A stretch of DNA of 64,000 nucleotides from positions 253,164 through 317,163 of the forward strand of contig CAVZEM010000005.1 of assembly GCA_963774305.1 (NCBI GenBank), given 5' to 3'. The notes beneath the pieces were generated by a model. The model ran no database searches and was not told the origin of the DNA. It worked only from the letters and a program-made list of their open reading frames with translations. The stretch's first letter is position 1. Each line of letters starts with the position of its first letter. This document shows, piece by piece, positions 49,584 to 57,367 of the stretch. The translations under genes and the position numbers were made by a program. This stretch comes from DASUPK01 sp963774305 (GTDB lineage Bacteria; Actinomycetota; Thermoleophilia; Solirubrobacterales; 70-9).

Positions 49584-51875
49584 ATGACCAACCTTCTGAT
49601 TCCACTCGATGAAGCGATCGTCTTCCCGGGCGTCACGGCCACGCTGCCGATCGACACGGGAGACGAGGAACGTGTCTTCCTGCTGCCGCGCCGGGACGGC
49701 GAGTTCGGCCGTATCGGCGTGGTCGCCGAGGTCGTAGAGCGCGCCCAGCTGCCGAATGGCGCATGGGCGGCGACCGTCGTCGGCCTGCATCGCGGGCTGG
49801 CCGGCGCCGCGCAGTCTGGCGAGGGCGAACAGCTGCGCGTCGACGTGCAGGAGATCCATGACGGCAACCCCGAGGACGACCGCAGCAACGAGCTGATGCG
49901 CGAGTACCGCGCCGTCGTCGAGGAGATCCTCGAGCTCCGCGGCGCGGACGAGCGGATCGGTGCCTTCCTGCGCTCCATCGAGGAGCCCGGGGCGCTCGCG
50001 GACACGACCGCGTTCAGCCCCGACCTCACGCGCGAGCAGAAGCTGAAGCTGCTGGAGACCTTGGACGTCACCTCGCGGCTCGAGCTCGCGATCGAGATGC
50101 AGCGCGAGCGCCTGGCGGAGCTTCAGGTCCGCCGCAAGATCCGCGACGACGTCGACTCCGGCGCCCAGAAGCAGCAGCGCGAGTACTTCCTGCGCAAGCA
50201 GATGGAGTCGATCCGCAAGGAGCTCGGCGAGGACGAGGGCGACCTGATCGGCGAGTACGAGAAGAAGATCGCCGAGGCGGAGATGCCCGAGGAGGTCGCC
50301 GAGCAGGCCGAGCGGGAGCTCCGGCGGCTCGAGCGCCAGGGCGAGCAGTCGCCCGAGTCATCGATGATCCGCAGCTACCTCGACTGGCTGCTGGCCGTGC
50401 CGTGGTCGAAGCGCTCCGAGGAGAAGCTCGACCCGCAGCACACCCGCGAGGTCCTCGACGAGGACCACGCCGGCCTGGATGACGTGAAGCGGCGGATCAC
50501 AGAGTTCATCTCGGTGCGCAAGCTGCGCCAGGAGCGCGGGGTCGAGGACGACTCCCGCGCCAACGGCGCGATCCTCACCCTGGTCGGCCCTCCGGGCACC
50601 GGCAAGACCTCGATCGGCGAGTCCGTCGCCCGCTCGCTGGGGCGGGAGTTCGTTCGCCTCTCGCTGGGCGGTATCCACGACGAGGCCGAGATCCGAGGCC
50701 ATCGGCGCACCTACATCGGCGCGCTGCCGGGCCGGATCGTCCGGGCGCTCCGTGACGCCAAGACCATGAACCCGGTGATCCTGCTCGACGAGGTCGACAA
50801 GGTCGGCGCGGACTGGCGCGGGGATCCCTCCGCGGCCCTGCTCGAGGTACTCGACCCGGCGCAGAACCACTCGTTCCGCGACCACTACCTCGACGTCGAG
50901 GTGGACCTGTCCGAGGTCGTCTTCCTGGCCACGGCCAACATGGTCGACACCATTCCGGCGCCGCTGCTCGACCGGATGGAGGTAATCCGCTTCGACGGTT
51001 ACACGACCGAGGAGAAGCTGGCGATCGCGCGCGGCTACCTCTGGCCCCGTCAGGTGAAGCGCAACGGGCTCCGCGAGGACGAGGTCGAGGCCTCCGACGC
51101 GATCCTGCGCAAGGTGATCACCGAGTACACCCGCGAGGCCGGAGTGCGCCAGCTCGAGCGCGAGCTGGGCAAGCTGCTGCGCCGCGAGGCGACCCGAATC
51201 GCCTCGGGCGAGGCGGAGGCCCCGATCGCGATCGAGACCGACGAGGTCGTCGACGCCCTCGGCCGCCAGAAGTTCTTCCAGGAGTCGGTGGAGCGCACCG
51301 CGATCCCGGGCGTGGCGACCGGCCTTGCCGTCACCGGCACGGGCGGCGACGTCCTCTTCATCGAGGCGACCGCGATGGACGGCGACAAGGGCCTGGTGCT
51401 GACCGGCCAGCTGGGTGACGTGATGAAGGAGTCGGCGCGCATCGCGCTCTCCTACGTCAGCTCCCACGCGGACGAGCTCGGCATCGACAGCGCCGACTTC
51501 GCTCGCGAGTTCCACGTCCACGTTCCCGCTGGGGCGATCCCGAAGGACGGCCCGAGCGCCGGCACTGCGATGACCACCGCCCTCGCCTCGCTGCTGAGCG
51601 GGCGCCCGGTCAAGCACACAGTGGGGATGACCGGTGAGGTCACCCTGCAGGGCCGGGTCCTGCCGATCGGCGGGCTCAAGCAGAAGGTCCTCGCCGCTCA
51701 CGCGGCCGGGCTGACCGAGGTGATCCTGCCGGAGCGGAACCGAGGCGACCTCGAGGAGGTCCCCGAGGAGGTCCGCGAGCAGATGACCTTCCACCCGGTG
51801 ATGAGCATCGACGAGGTGCTCGAGCATGCCCTGGAGCCAGCGGAGCGGGGAGCGGATGTCGCCCAGGTGTCGTAG
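49584..51875 (+). CDS. lon: Lon, ATP-dependent protease
   Basis: Lon degrades misfolded and regulatory proteins. The 763-residue protein has a short LAN domain (IPLDEAIVFPGVTATLPI), a helical middle (QREYFLRKQMESIRKELGE), and an AAA+ module with LVGPPGTGKTSIGESVA (Walker A) and NPVILLDEVDKVGADW (Walker B). The protease domain has PKDGPSAG (catalytic Ser about 658) and PIGGLKQKVLAAHAAG (Lys about 701). The N-terminal domain is shorter than in E. coli Lon, as usual in actinobacteria. ATG 49584. No HspR operator is visible upstream. Confidence 0.97.
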   Translation: MTNLLIPLDEAIVFPGVTATLPIDTGDEERVFLLPRRDGEFGRIGVVAEVVERAQLPNGAWAATVVGLHRGLAGAAQSGEGEQLRVDVQEIHDGNPEDDRSNELMREYRAVVEEILELRGADERIGAFLRSIEEPGALADTTAFSPDLTREQKLKLLETLDVTSRLELAIEMQRERLAELQVRRKIRDDVDSGAQKQQREYFLRKQMESIRKELGEDEGDLIGEYEKKIAEAEMPEEVAEQAERELRRLERQGEQSPESSMIRSYLDWLLAVPWSKRSEEKLDPQHTREVLDEDHAGLDDVKRRITEFISVRKLRQERGVEDDSRANGAILTLVGPPGTGKTSIGESVARSLGREFVRLSLGGIHDEAEIRGHRRTYIGALPGRIVRALRDAKTMNPVILLDEVDKVGADWRGDPSAALLEVLDPAQNHSFRDHYLDVEVDLSEVVFLATANMVDTIPAPLLDRMEVIRFDGYTTEEKLAIARGYLWPRQVKRNGLREDEVEASDAILRKVITEYTREAGVRQLERELGKLLRREATRIASGEAEAPIAIETDEVVDALGRQKFFQESVERTAIPGVATGLAVTGTGGDVLFIEATAMDGDKGLVLTGQLGDVMKESARIALSYVSSHADELGIDSADFAREFHVHVPAGAIPKDGPSAGTAMTTALASLLSGRPVKHTVGMTGEVTLQGRVLPIGGLKQKVLAAHAAGLTEVILPERNRGDLEEVPEEVREQMTFHPVMSIDEVLEHALEPAERGADVAQVS

Positions 51876-52170
51876 CTGCGCGCCGGTCCCCTCCGAGGTC
51901 CGCTCAGTGGCGGCCCTGCTGGAGCGCCGCTGGACGCTGGGCACGATCTACGCCTGCTCCAGCGGCGCCGCGCGCTTCAACGAGTTCCGGCAGTCGCTGC
52001 CGGGGATCTCGCCGACGACCCTGTCGGACCGGCTCGACCAGCTCGAGTCCGCCGGCATTGTCGAGCGGCGCCTGGTCCCGGGCCGCCCGCCGCACGCCGA
52101 GTACAGCCTGACGCCGACCGGGAAGCGTTTGGCGTCGGCTGTGTCCGGTCTGCTCCGCCAGCCGGCCTAG
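51856..52170 (+). CDS. HxlR-family winged-helix regulator
   Basis: The 104-residue winged helix protein has an N-terminal Cys pair (CRSC), then LLERRWTLGTIYACSSGAARFNEFRQSLPGISPTTLSDRLDQLESAGIVERR, the HxlR core. YSLTPTGKRLASAVSGLL follows. Many HxlR proteins sense aldehydes or oxidants through N-terminal Cys residues. The start ATG 51856 lies inside the last codons of lon, and convergent to it 6 bases downstream is a redoxin gene that may be its target. Confidence 0.87.
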   Translation: MSPRCRSCAPVPSEVRSVAALLERRWTLGTIYACSSGAARFNEFRQSLPGISPTTLSDRLDQLESAGIVERRLVPGRPPHAEYSLTPTGKRLASAVSGLLRQPA

Positions 52171-52176
52171 CGGCGC

Positions 52177-52761
52177 CTACTTCTTGCCGTCGCCTTCCGC
52201 CTTGTAGGGGAAGAACTTCGAGTGGTCGCCGGCGTCCCATGTCTCGCGGAGGCCGGGGGTGGCCAGGTCCCAGTCAGGGCGGATCTCGCTCATCACCGCC
52301 CGAAGATCGCTCCAGAGGTCGTTGATCGAGGGCCGGCCCCAGAACCAGTAGCCGTTATAGATGCTGTGGATCTCGAGGCCCGGCTTGAGCACCAGGGCGT
52401 GCGGGATCATCGGGTCGTGCTCGGTGTCGGTGTACTCCTGGATGTCGAGGTCCTTCTGCACGTGGCGGCCGGCGTCCGAGAGGAAGGTCCACTGGGCCCC
52501 AACTGAATCGCGGAACTCGTTCACGACGTTGATGCTGTCGGTCGAGATCGTGACCAGCTGGGTGTACGCCACGACGATCCTCGGATAGAGCGCCACGAGC
52601 TCGGCGTGCTGCTGGTTCTCCCTCGGGCAGTAGTGACCGCGCGAGAGAACCAGGATCATCGGGTCATTCCCCTGGAGCTCGCTCAGCTTGCGGCGGGTCT
52701 TGGTGTGGTCGGTGAGCTCGTAGTCGGGAAAGGTCCCGCCCGGGGCGATGTCGTTGCGCAT
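52177..52761 (-). CDS. Redoxin-family (AhpC/TSA-like) peroxiredoxin
   Basis: The 194-residue protein is a thioredoxin-fold redoxin. It begins APGGTFPDYELTDHTKTRRKLSEL and has LVLSRGHYCPRENQQHAEL with one catalytic Cys, as in AhpC/TSA-like or peroxiredoxin-like proteins. VTISTDSINVVNEFRDSVGAQWTFLSD follows, and the C-terminal part is aromatic-rich (YNGYWFWGRPSINDLWSDL). A single Cys suggests a 1-Cys mechanism. ATG 52761 was chosen because AAGGAGG lies at proper distance; a GTG at 52767 is too close. Confidence 0.82.
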   Translation of the reverse strand: MRNDIAPGGTFPDYELTDHTKTRRKLSELQGNDPMILVLSRGHYCPRENQQHAELVALYPRIVVAYTQLVTISTDSINVVNEFRDSVGAQWTFLSDAGRHVQKDLDIQEYTDTEHDPMIPHALVLKPGLEIHSIYNGYWFWGRPSINDLWSDLRAVMSEIRPDWDLATPGLRETWDAGDHSKFFPYKAEGDGKK

Positions 52762-52869
52762 GCTCACTCCTCCTTGTCGACGTCGGCGAACATAGTCGAC
52801 GAAGCGCGCGGATGCTGGACTCGGAGAGCAACAGGGCTAAGATCGCGCATGAAGAGGAGAGGAGGCACG

Positions 52870-53304
52870 ATGGCGAACAGCGTTCGCGACGCGATGACCG
52901 AGAACCCCCGCTCGATCGGCGCATCGGCGTCGGTGGTCGAGGCCGCGCAACTGATGCGAGAAGGGCATATCGGCTCGCTTCCGATCACGGACGACGGGAA
53001 GCTTGTCGGGATGATCACCGACCGAGACATCACGACGATGGTGGTCGCAGAGGCCGCAGACCCCAAGACGACGTCGGTCGGGGACGTCTCCTCTCGGGAC
53101 CCCATCAGTGTCGAGCCCGACAAGGACCTCGAAGAGGCGCTCCAGCTCATGGCCCGCCACCAGGTTCGGCGGCTGCCCGTTGTCGAGAACGGCGGACTCG
53201 TTGGCATCGTTGCCCAGGCCGACATCGCCCTCAGGGAGAACGAGACGAAGACCGGTCAGCTCGTCGAGGCGATCTCTGAGCCCTCAGAGGGAGAGCGCAG
53301 GTAG
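52870..53304 (+). CDS. Paired CBS-domain protein
   Basis: The 144-residue protein holds two CBS domains: VRDAMTENPRSIGASASVVEAAQLMREGHIGSLPITDDGKLVGMITDRDI and a second with ISVEPDKDLEEALQLMARHQVRRLPVVENGGLVGIVAQADI. CBS pairs bind adenosine nucleotides. Stand-alone CBS proteins of this size are common stress-related actinobacterial proteins. ATG 52870 follows AGAGGAGG. It is divergent from the redoxin and convergent with the TIR-domain gene. Confidence 0.9.
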   Translation: MANSVRDAMTENPRSIGASASVVEAAQLMREGHIGSLPITDDGKLVGMITDRDITTMVVAEAADPKTTSVGDVSSRDPISVEPDKDLEEALQLMARHQVRRLPVVENGGLVGIVAQADIALRENETKTGQLVEAISEPSEGERR

Positions 53305-53317
53305 CGTCACCCGGTGC

Positions 53318-54235
53318 TCAGAATGCGTTCGCTGCCGACTTCCACTCCTCGAGGCGCTGCGCGATGAGCTCGGCCCGCTCCTCCTCGCTCCCGCCCTCCA
53401 GCACCTCGAGGTCTGAGGGGTCGGCTCGAAGGTAGACGCCGGCGGTTCGGGCGCTCAGCCCGGCGTCGCGATCCGACCGTGTCGTCCAGTACCCGGTGGC
53501 GCGGTCGGCGGTCTCCACGCTGATCTCGCCGGTTCCCTCGAGCTGCGGGGCATTCGGGTCCCGAGGGCGCTCGCCCTTCCAGAAGTAGAAGATGCCGGCC
53601 GGATCCCTGCGCTCCTTCGCAGCCTCGCTCCAGTAGCGGGCCGACAGGGTGCCGTCCTCCTGCCAGGACCGGCCGGTCAAGTTCAGGCCACCGTCGCGGT
53701 CCCGCGAGATGCTCAGGAGGCTCACCGCCGACGGTTCGAACTCGCTACGCGTGGTCAGCGAGAGCTGCCACCACAGCCCCTCGACCGCTCCGCGGCGACC
53801 CTCGGTCTCGATCGCCTTGCGGAGCTTCTGGTTGATCGCTCGAACCTCCGCCGGGCTGGTGGCCGGGTCGTAGCGGACGGAGGTCAGCCCGAGCAGGTCG
53901 CTCGGCAGCTTCGAACCGTCCGCGTGGAGGATGAACGTGCGCCGGATGCCGAGCGCGCCGCCGAACAGCCCGGCCTCGAACACCACGTTGTCGCGCGGCG
54001 ACGCCTGGCCGGACTGGGACGCATCCGTCGTCGTCCAGTCGTCCTGGGCGAAGACGAACGCGGCGAAATCGACCTCCTGGGAGAGCTCGACGAGCCGGTC
54101 GAGGGTGGACCGCCCCGGGTTGAACGTGGTCGTCCAGGGCTCGACGTCGGCGACGTCCTCGAGCCCGCGCGTGATCGCCTGGAGCAGTTTGGCCTGCTTG
54201 CCCGACGACCCGAGGAAGATCCGCGGCTTGCTCAT
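53318..54235 (-). CDS. TIR-like (CAP12/Pycsar-type) NADase effector, orphan
   Basis: Residues 1-120 of the 305-residue protein match the CAP12/PycTIR TIR-like fold (PF10137 pattern). PRIFLGSSGKQAKLLQAI opens it, DFAAFVFAQDDW follows, and SPRDNVVFEAGLFGGALGIRRTFIL holds the likely catalytic Glu at residue 87. Residues about 150-290 form a second, beta-rich domain with repeated Trp/Tyr/Gly (LNLTGRSWQEDG, FYFWKGERP, GEISVE, GYWTTR), perhaps a ligand-binding barrel. Such proteins degrade NAD+ during phage defence when a cyclic nucleotide binds. No cyclase gene is adjacent. ATG 54235 is preferred to 54259. Confidence 0.75.
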   Translation of the reverse strand: MSKPRIFLGSSGKQAKLLQAITRGLEDVADVEPWTTTFNPGRSTLDRLVELSQEVDFAAFVFAQDDWTTTDASQSGQASPRDNVVFEAGLFGGALGIRRTFILHADGSKLPSDLLGLTSVRYDPATSPAEVRAINQKLRKAIETEGRRGAVEGLWWQLSLTTRSEFEPSAVSLLSISRDRDGGLNLTGRSWQEDGTLSARYWSEAAKERRDPAGIFYFWKGERPRDPNAPQLEGTGEISVETADRATGYWTTRSDRDAGLSARTAGVYLRADPSDLEVLEGGSEEERAELIAQRLEEWKSAANAF

Positions 54236-54287
54236 GGCGCGATTGATGATGACGGACATGGCTGGCCCAATGCGAACCTCGCCCCAG

Positions 54288-54464
54288 TCACTTCTCGCCG
54301 GGCCTGAGCGGCTCGGCGGCGGCGCTTTGCCAGGCCGAATCCTCGTGTCGGATCAGCGCGATCATGACGGGAAGCGCGACCACCGCGCCTGAGACCACCG
54401 CCGCGGCCAACGAGTGATCGAAGATCAGGATCGCGGCCAAGGCCGCGGTCGAGCCGGCGAGCAC
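54288..54464 (-). CDS. Possible small membrane protein
   Basis: The frame encodes LAGSTAALAAILIFDHSLAAAVVSGAVVALPVMIALIRHEDS, two likely helices, and a polar tail (WQSAAAEPLRPGEK), 58 residues from GTG 54464. The coding pattern is plausible and the gene follows the 54509-55045 membrane gene on the same strand. No homologue comes to mind and the start is uncertain. Confidence 0.4.
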   Translation of the reverse strand: MLAGSTAALAAILIFDHSLAAAVVSGAVVALPVMIALIRHEDSAWQSAAAEPLRPGEK

Positions 54465-54508
54465 AGCTGTGCTGCCGCTTCTCGTCCAAAGCGGCTGTGA
54501 CCTGCACG

Positions 54509-55045
54509 CTAATTGGCGCGCCGCAAGGACGCCGCGAGGCCGGCCAACGCGATCCCGACTATGCCCCCGGCAGTGCCGAAGAGGATGTCTGTCGCCGAAT
54601 CGCGCCATCCCGGGTCTAGGGCCGTGTCGAACAGTCGATCCCCGACGTACTCGCCGAGCTCCCAGACGAGGGTGAGGACGATCACCACCGTGATCGCCGC
54701 CAGCGCCACCGAGGGCCAGCCACGGATCCGACGGCGCAGTGCCTCAACGAGGGTCCACCCGACGAGACTGCCGCCAACTGCGTGCGCGAACGCGCTCGTC
54801 TTCCACGAGGTGGCGGAAGGATCGATCCACATCATCAAGAGGACGACCATGAACCCGAAGGCGACGGGTAGCAGCACCCTCCCCGGCACGCCGACGATCC
54901 CTGCGGCGACGAGCCCGGCAAGACACATCGCGCTCATGATCGTCGCGCCGCCGTTGCGCTCGTAGACGAAGCTGACCGCGGGCAAGGCGACGAGGGCTAG
55001 CGCAATCGCGAATGCGGGATCCAAGCGAAAGCGCGAGGTGTTCAT
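54509..55045 (-). CDS. VanZ/DUF2238-like membrane protein
   Basis: The 178-residue protein has about five helices. AFAHAVGGSLVGWTLVEAL, VVIVLTLVWELGEYVGDRLFDTALDPGWRDSATDILFGTAGGIVG holds the polar signature (WELGE, GD, DT, D-x-x-x-D) seen in VanZ and DUF2238/YjdF membrane proteins. The role is unknown. ATG 55045 (MNTSRFRLDP) replaces the longer frame to 55114, whose leader is Pro/Arg-rich and not membrane-like. Confidence 0.7.
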   Translation of the reverse strand: MNTSRFRLDPAFAIALALVALPAVSFVYERNGGATIMSAMCLAGLVAAGIVGVPGRVLLPVAFGFMVVLLMMWIDPSATSWKTSAFAHAVGGSLVGWTLVEALRRRIRGWPSVALAAITVVIVLTLVWELGEYVGDRLFDTALDPGWRDSATDILFGTAGGIVGIALAGLAASLRRAN

Positions 55046-55548
55046 GGCCAAGAGCGTAGGCGTCACACGTGGAGGTCGCACAACAGGCGGCCGGTTGGCA
55101 CCGCCGCTTTCCATGCAAAGCGCCGCTTCTCGTCCACAGCGCTACTCCGATAGCACGGCGGCTTCGAAGGCTTCGCTGTGTGGCTGACCACAAGATCCCC
55201 GGAGACGACGCGGAAACATTCGTCCATATCCAGGTCGAAGCGCTGGCCGCCGATTCGCCAAGAAAATAATCTCGCACCGAGAGTGCTGAGAGCCACTTCG
55301 GCTATCTGACTCAGCACCCCAGGGGGAGGTTCGGCACACAACGGGTCCTTCCTAACGTTCAGGGGGCTTGCGAGGCTGCGGGCCCCCTGGACTCATCTCA
55401 GAGACATCGCCTACTCCGACAGCCCGGCGGAGCCCATTCGGCCTCTGAATCACCCCCTTTGGTCCTTCCCAAAGGACGGGACGCGGCTTGTTGCCCAATT
55501 CGTTGCCCATCAAGGGCCTGAGCGAGGATTCGGGCTGGTCAGACCACG
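55046..55548 (-). other. Intergenic stretch without a supported gene
   Basis: About 500 bases with lower coding quality. One open frame on the minus strand (55063-55341, 92 codons, with RIGGQRFDLDMDECFRVVSGDLVV) has some protein-like character but no start signal and no family that I recognise. It may be a gene remnant. The rest (55342-55548) reads as noncoding DNA upstream of the tRNA-Met fragment and its terminator. Confidence 0.4.
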
Positions 55549-55574
55549 AAAAAACCCCGCCTGAGCGGGGCTCT
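55549..55574 (-). terminator. Rho-independent terminator beside the tRNA-Met fragment
   Basis: On the minus strand, CCCCGC, a 4-base TCAG loop and GCGGGG are followed by six T residues. It lies just after the 3' end of the tRNA-Met half at 55579-55620, which suggests this is the original chromosomal tRNA terminator and so marks the host side of the junction. Confidence 0.75.
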
Positions 55575-55578
55575 CTCG

Positions 55579-55638
55579 ATGCCGGAGGAGGGACTCGAAC
55601 CCCCGACACGCGGATTATGATGACGGCGAGGAGGGGTC
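55579..55638 (-). repeat. 60-bp direct repeat, copy 1 (tRNA-Met 3' half)
   Basis: This exact 60-base sequence recurs at 63845-63904. Read on the minus strand, its last 42 bases are the 3' half of tRNA-Met (anticodon loop TCATAA, stem TCCGC, variable GTGTC, T arm GGGGG-TTCGAGT-CCCTC, acceptor CTCCGGC, discriminator A). The first 18 bases (starting GACCCCTCCTCGCC) are not tRNA. Split tRNA ends of this sort are typical attachment-site products of integrative elements. Confidence 0.85.
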
Positions 55639-55650
55639 GTCGGAGACCGG

Positions 55651-56622
55651 CTAGGTGTGGGCCTCAACCACGTTGTTGGCCTGAAGCTCCAGTAGCCGCT
55701 GCATCGGGGGCATCCTGCCAAGGGAGCGGTGTTGGCGTCGGCGGTTGTATTCGTCGAGCCAGCCGGGCAGCGCAGCCGCCCGCTCCGAGCTCGAGCCATA
55801 GACGGCGTCGTAGGCCCAGCGGCGAGTGAGCGTCTGGATGAAGCGCTCGGCCTTGCCGTTGGTGCGAGGACGGTAAGCCTGAGTCCGCAGGTGCCTGATC
55901 CCGAGCTCGCGGCAGGCCGCGGCATGGAGCTTCGAGCGATAGGGGTTGCCGTTGTCGGTCATCACCCTCTCGACGCCAACACCGAGCTTGGAGAACCACT
56001 CAATTGCCCTTCGAAGAAAGGCAACGGCCGTCTCGGGCCGCTCGTCGGGGAGCACCTCGGCGTGGGCGAGGCGGGTCGCGTCGTCGACGCAGACGTGGAC
56101 GAACTCCCAGCCACGGGAGTAGGCCTGGCGGTGATAGCCGGCCGCGGCGCGCCCGCGTTGGCCGGTTATGCGGTGACCGGGGCGGACGATCCTGCCTAGC
56201 TTCTTGACGTCGACGTGGACGAGCTCGCCCGCGCCCTTTCGCTCGTAGCGGTTCGGGGGTTCGGCGCCCAGGCGCGGCAGCCGGCCCATGCCCTCGCGCT
56301 TCAAGATCAGCGAGGTCGTCGACTCCGCCATGCCGAGCAGCTCGGCGATCTCCGGCCCGGTGAAGCGGGCCCGGCGCAGGGTGAGGATCGCCTCGATCCG
56401 ATCGTCCGGCGTTCGGTTCGCGAGTCGCTTCGGAGCCGAGGAGCGATCGAGCAAGCCCGCCTCGCCTTCGGCCTGGAAACGGCGCACCCACTTGGCGATG
56501 GTGGGCTCGGAGACACCGGCGGCCTCGGCGGCCGCCCTCTTGGTCCATCCCTCATCGAGCACCCGCCGAGCGATCAGCCGTCGCGACTCGGGACACGTCC
56601 TCGCTTTGCGATGCAATGTCAT
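55651..56622 (-). CDS. IS481-type DDE transposase
   Basis: The 323-residue protein has an N-terminal HTH region (LIARRVLDEGWTKRAAAEAAGVSEPTIAKWVRRF) and a second helical domain. The DDE core has VHVDVKKLG (first Asp), VMTDNGNPYRS (second Asp) and PRTNGKAERFIQTL (Glu). It catalyses cut-and-paste or copy transposition. ATG 56622 has AAAGGAGG upstream. The stop codon lies at 55653-55651, in the duplicated target site and outside the element, so the frame reads out through the left end. Confidence 0.92.
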   Translation of the reverse strand: MTLHRKARTCPESRRLIARRVLDEGWTKRAAAEAAGVSEPTIAKWVRRFQAEGEAGLLDRSSAPKRLANRTPDDRIEAILTLRRARFTGPEIAELLGMAESTTSLILKREGMGRLPRLGAEPPNRYERKGAGELVHVDVKKLGRIVRPGHRITGQRGRAAAGYHRQAYSRGWEFVHVCVDDATRLAHAEVLPDERPETAVAFLRRAIEWFSKLGVGVERVMTDNGNPYRSKLHAAACRELGIRHLRTQAYRPRTNGKAERFIQTLTRRWAYDAVYGSSSERAAALPGWLDEYNRRRQHRSLGRMPPMQRLLELQANNVVEAHT

Positions 56623-56708
56623 CCGGTTCCTCCTTTGGATGGCTGGGTGGGTCGTCACTCCCCAGCCTCCAAGGAGGGCCGGATAGAAGAACGTGGTTGG
56701 GACTTACA
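55656..56708. mobile_element. IS481-family insertion sequence, 1,053 bp
   Basis: The element starts TGTGGGCCTCAACCACGTTG at 55656 and ends with the imperfect inverted match TTGGGACTTACA at 56708. About 17 of the outer 22 bases agree, with a shared CAACCACGTT block. It begins TGT and ends ACA as usual for IS481. GCTAGG at 55650-55655 and again at 56709-56714 is the target-site duplication. It carries one transposase gene. It is inserted inside the sequence that follows the 60-bp tRNA repeat. Confidence 0.85.
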
Positions 56709-56714
56709 GCTAGG

Positions 56715-56800
56715 CGGGGCTCAGGCGTGGTGAGGTTCCCTCAGTTCGGCTTGAACTCGGGAGTTGGACGCACGGTTCCCGGCGGCCGGTTCCGCGTTCG
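56715..56800 (+). repeat. Homologous flank of the 60-bp repeat, split by the IS
   Basis: After removing the IS and one GCTAGG, the 60-bp repeat is followed by a sequence similar to that after copy 2 (63905-63990). Shared blocks are CAGGCGTG, TGAGGT, CTCAGTT and CGGGAGTTGGACGCAC in order. So the repeated unit is longer than 60 bp (about 150 bp) but diverged outside the core. Confidence 0.65.
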
Positions 56801-56835
56801 AGTAATGCGCGGCGCAAGACTGGGCGACCTACTCA

Positions 56836-57312
56836 TCACTCTTCGCAGAGGTCACCCACGCGGGCTTCGGCAACTCGGACGATCTCGTCGGGTGCGAGCA
56901 GTAAGCCGTGCGCGTGATCCCCGGCGCTGCAGAGCACACGGTCGTGCTCGAGCAGACGGCGATCGACGACTTGCTGGATCCCGTGCAGGGGCCCGAACGG
57001 TGGAATCGCGCCGACCTCGAACCGCACGAAGTCACGGCCGATCTCGTCCTCGGTAGCCAGGCGCAGCGACTTGCCCGCTTCCAATAGCTGGCGGGCCTTG
57101 CCCAGGTCCAGCCTCTGAGACGCGGGGATCACGGCTATCGCGTAGCTCTCGCCATCGCGCAGGATGAGGTCCTTTGCGGCGTCGCCGGGCTCGATTCCGG
57201 CGGCCTGAGCCTCGGCCGCGGCCGTGAAGCGCTCCGCGTGCTCGACCAGCTGGTAGTTAGCGCCGTGTTCGTCGAGGTAGGCGGTGACCGCCTCGACGCC
57301 TTCCTTGGACAT
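56836..57312 (-). CDS. YbaK/EbsC prolyl-tRNA editing-type deacylase
   Basis: The 158-residue protein shows the YbaK/ProX fold. VTAYLDEHGANYQLVEHAERFTAAAEAQAAGIEPGDAAKDLILRD comes first, AIAVIPASQRLDLGKARQLL has the conserved Lys region, and FEVGAIPPFGPLHG is the active-site loop. VLCSAGDHAHGLLLAPDEIVRV follows. The family removes Cys or Ala from mischarged tRNA-Pro. ATG 57312. The nearest upstream sequence holds an archease remnant. Confidence 0.9.
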   Translation of the reverse strand: MSKEGVEAVTAYLDEHGANYQLVEHAERFTAAAEAQAAGIEPGDAAKDLILRDGESYAIAVIPASQRLDLGKARQLLEAGKSLRLATEDEIGRDFVRFEVGAIPPFGPLHGIQQVVDRRLLEHDRVLCSAGDHAHGLLLAPDEIVRVAEARVGDLCEE

Positions 57313-57367
57313 GTCTCCTCCTCGCGCGTAGAACTCCGCTCACTCTAAGACTCCGCCGCAGACTCCG

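Noticed and set aside
52870..55045. Complete CBASS or Pycsar defence operon around the TIR gene
   Set aside because: No CD-NTase, Pycsar cyclase, ubiquitin-like transfer or other ancillary gene is visible on either side; neighbours are CBS and small membrane proteins.
54473..55142. Two similar 19-base stretches (GCTTTGGACGAGAAGCGGC and a one-mismatch copy near 55125)
   Set aside because: A single short near-match in GC-rich DNA of this size can occur by chance, and no wider homology surrounds it.
55352..55609. Open minus-strand frame starting MSGVRVPPPAS over the tRNA-Met half
   Set aside because: Its start is just the translated tRNA fragment, a well-known spurious pattern; the remainder has no protein character.
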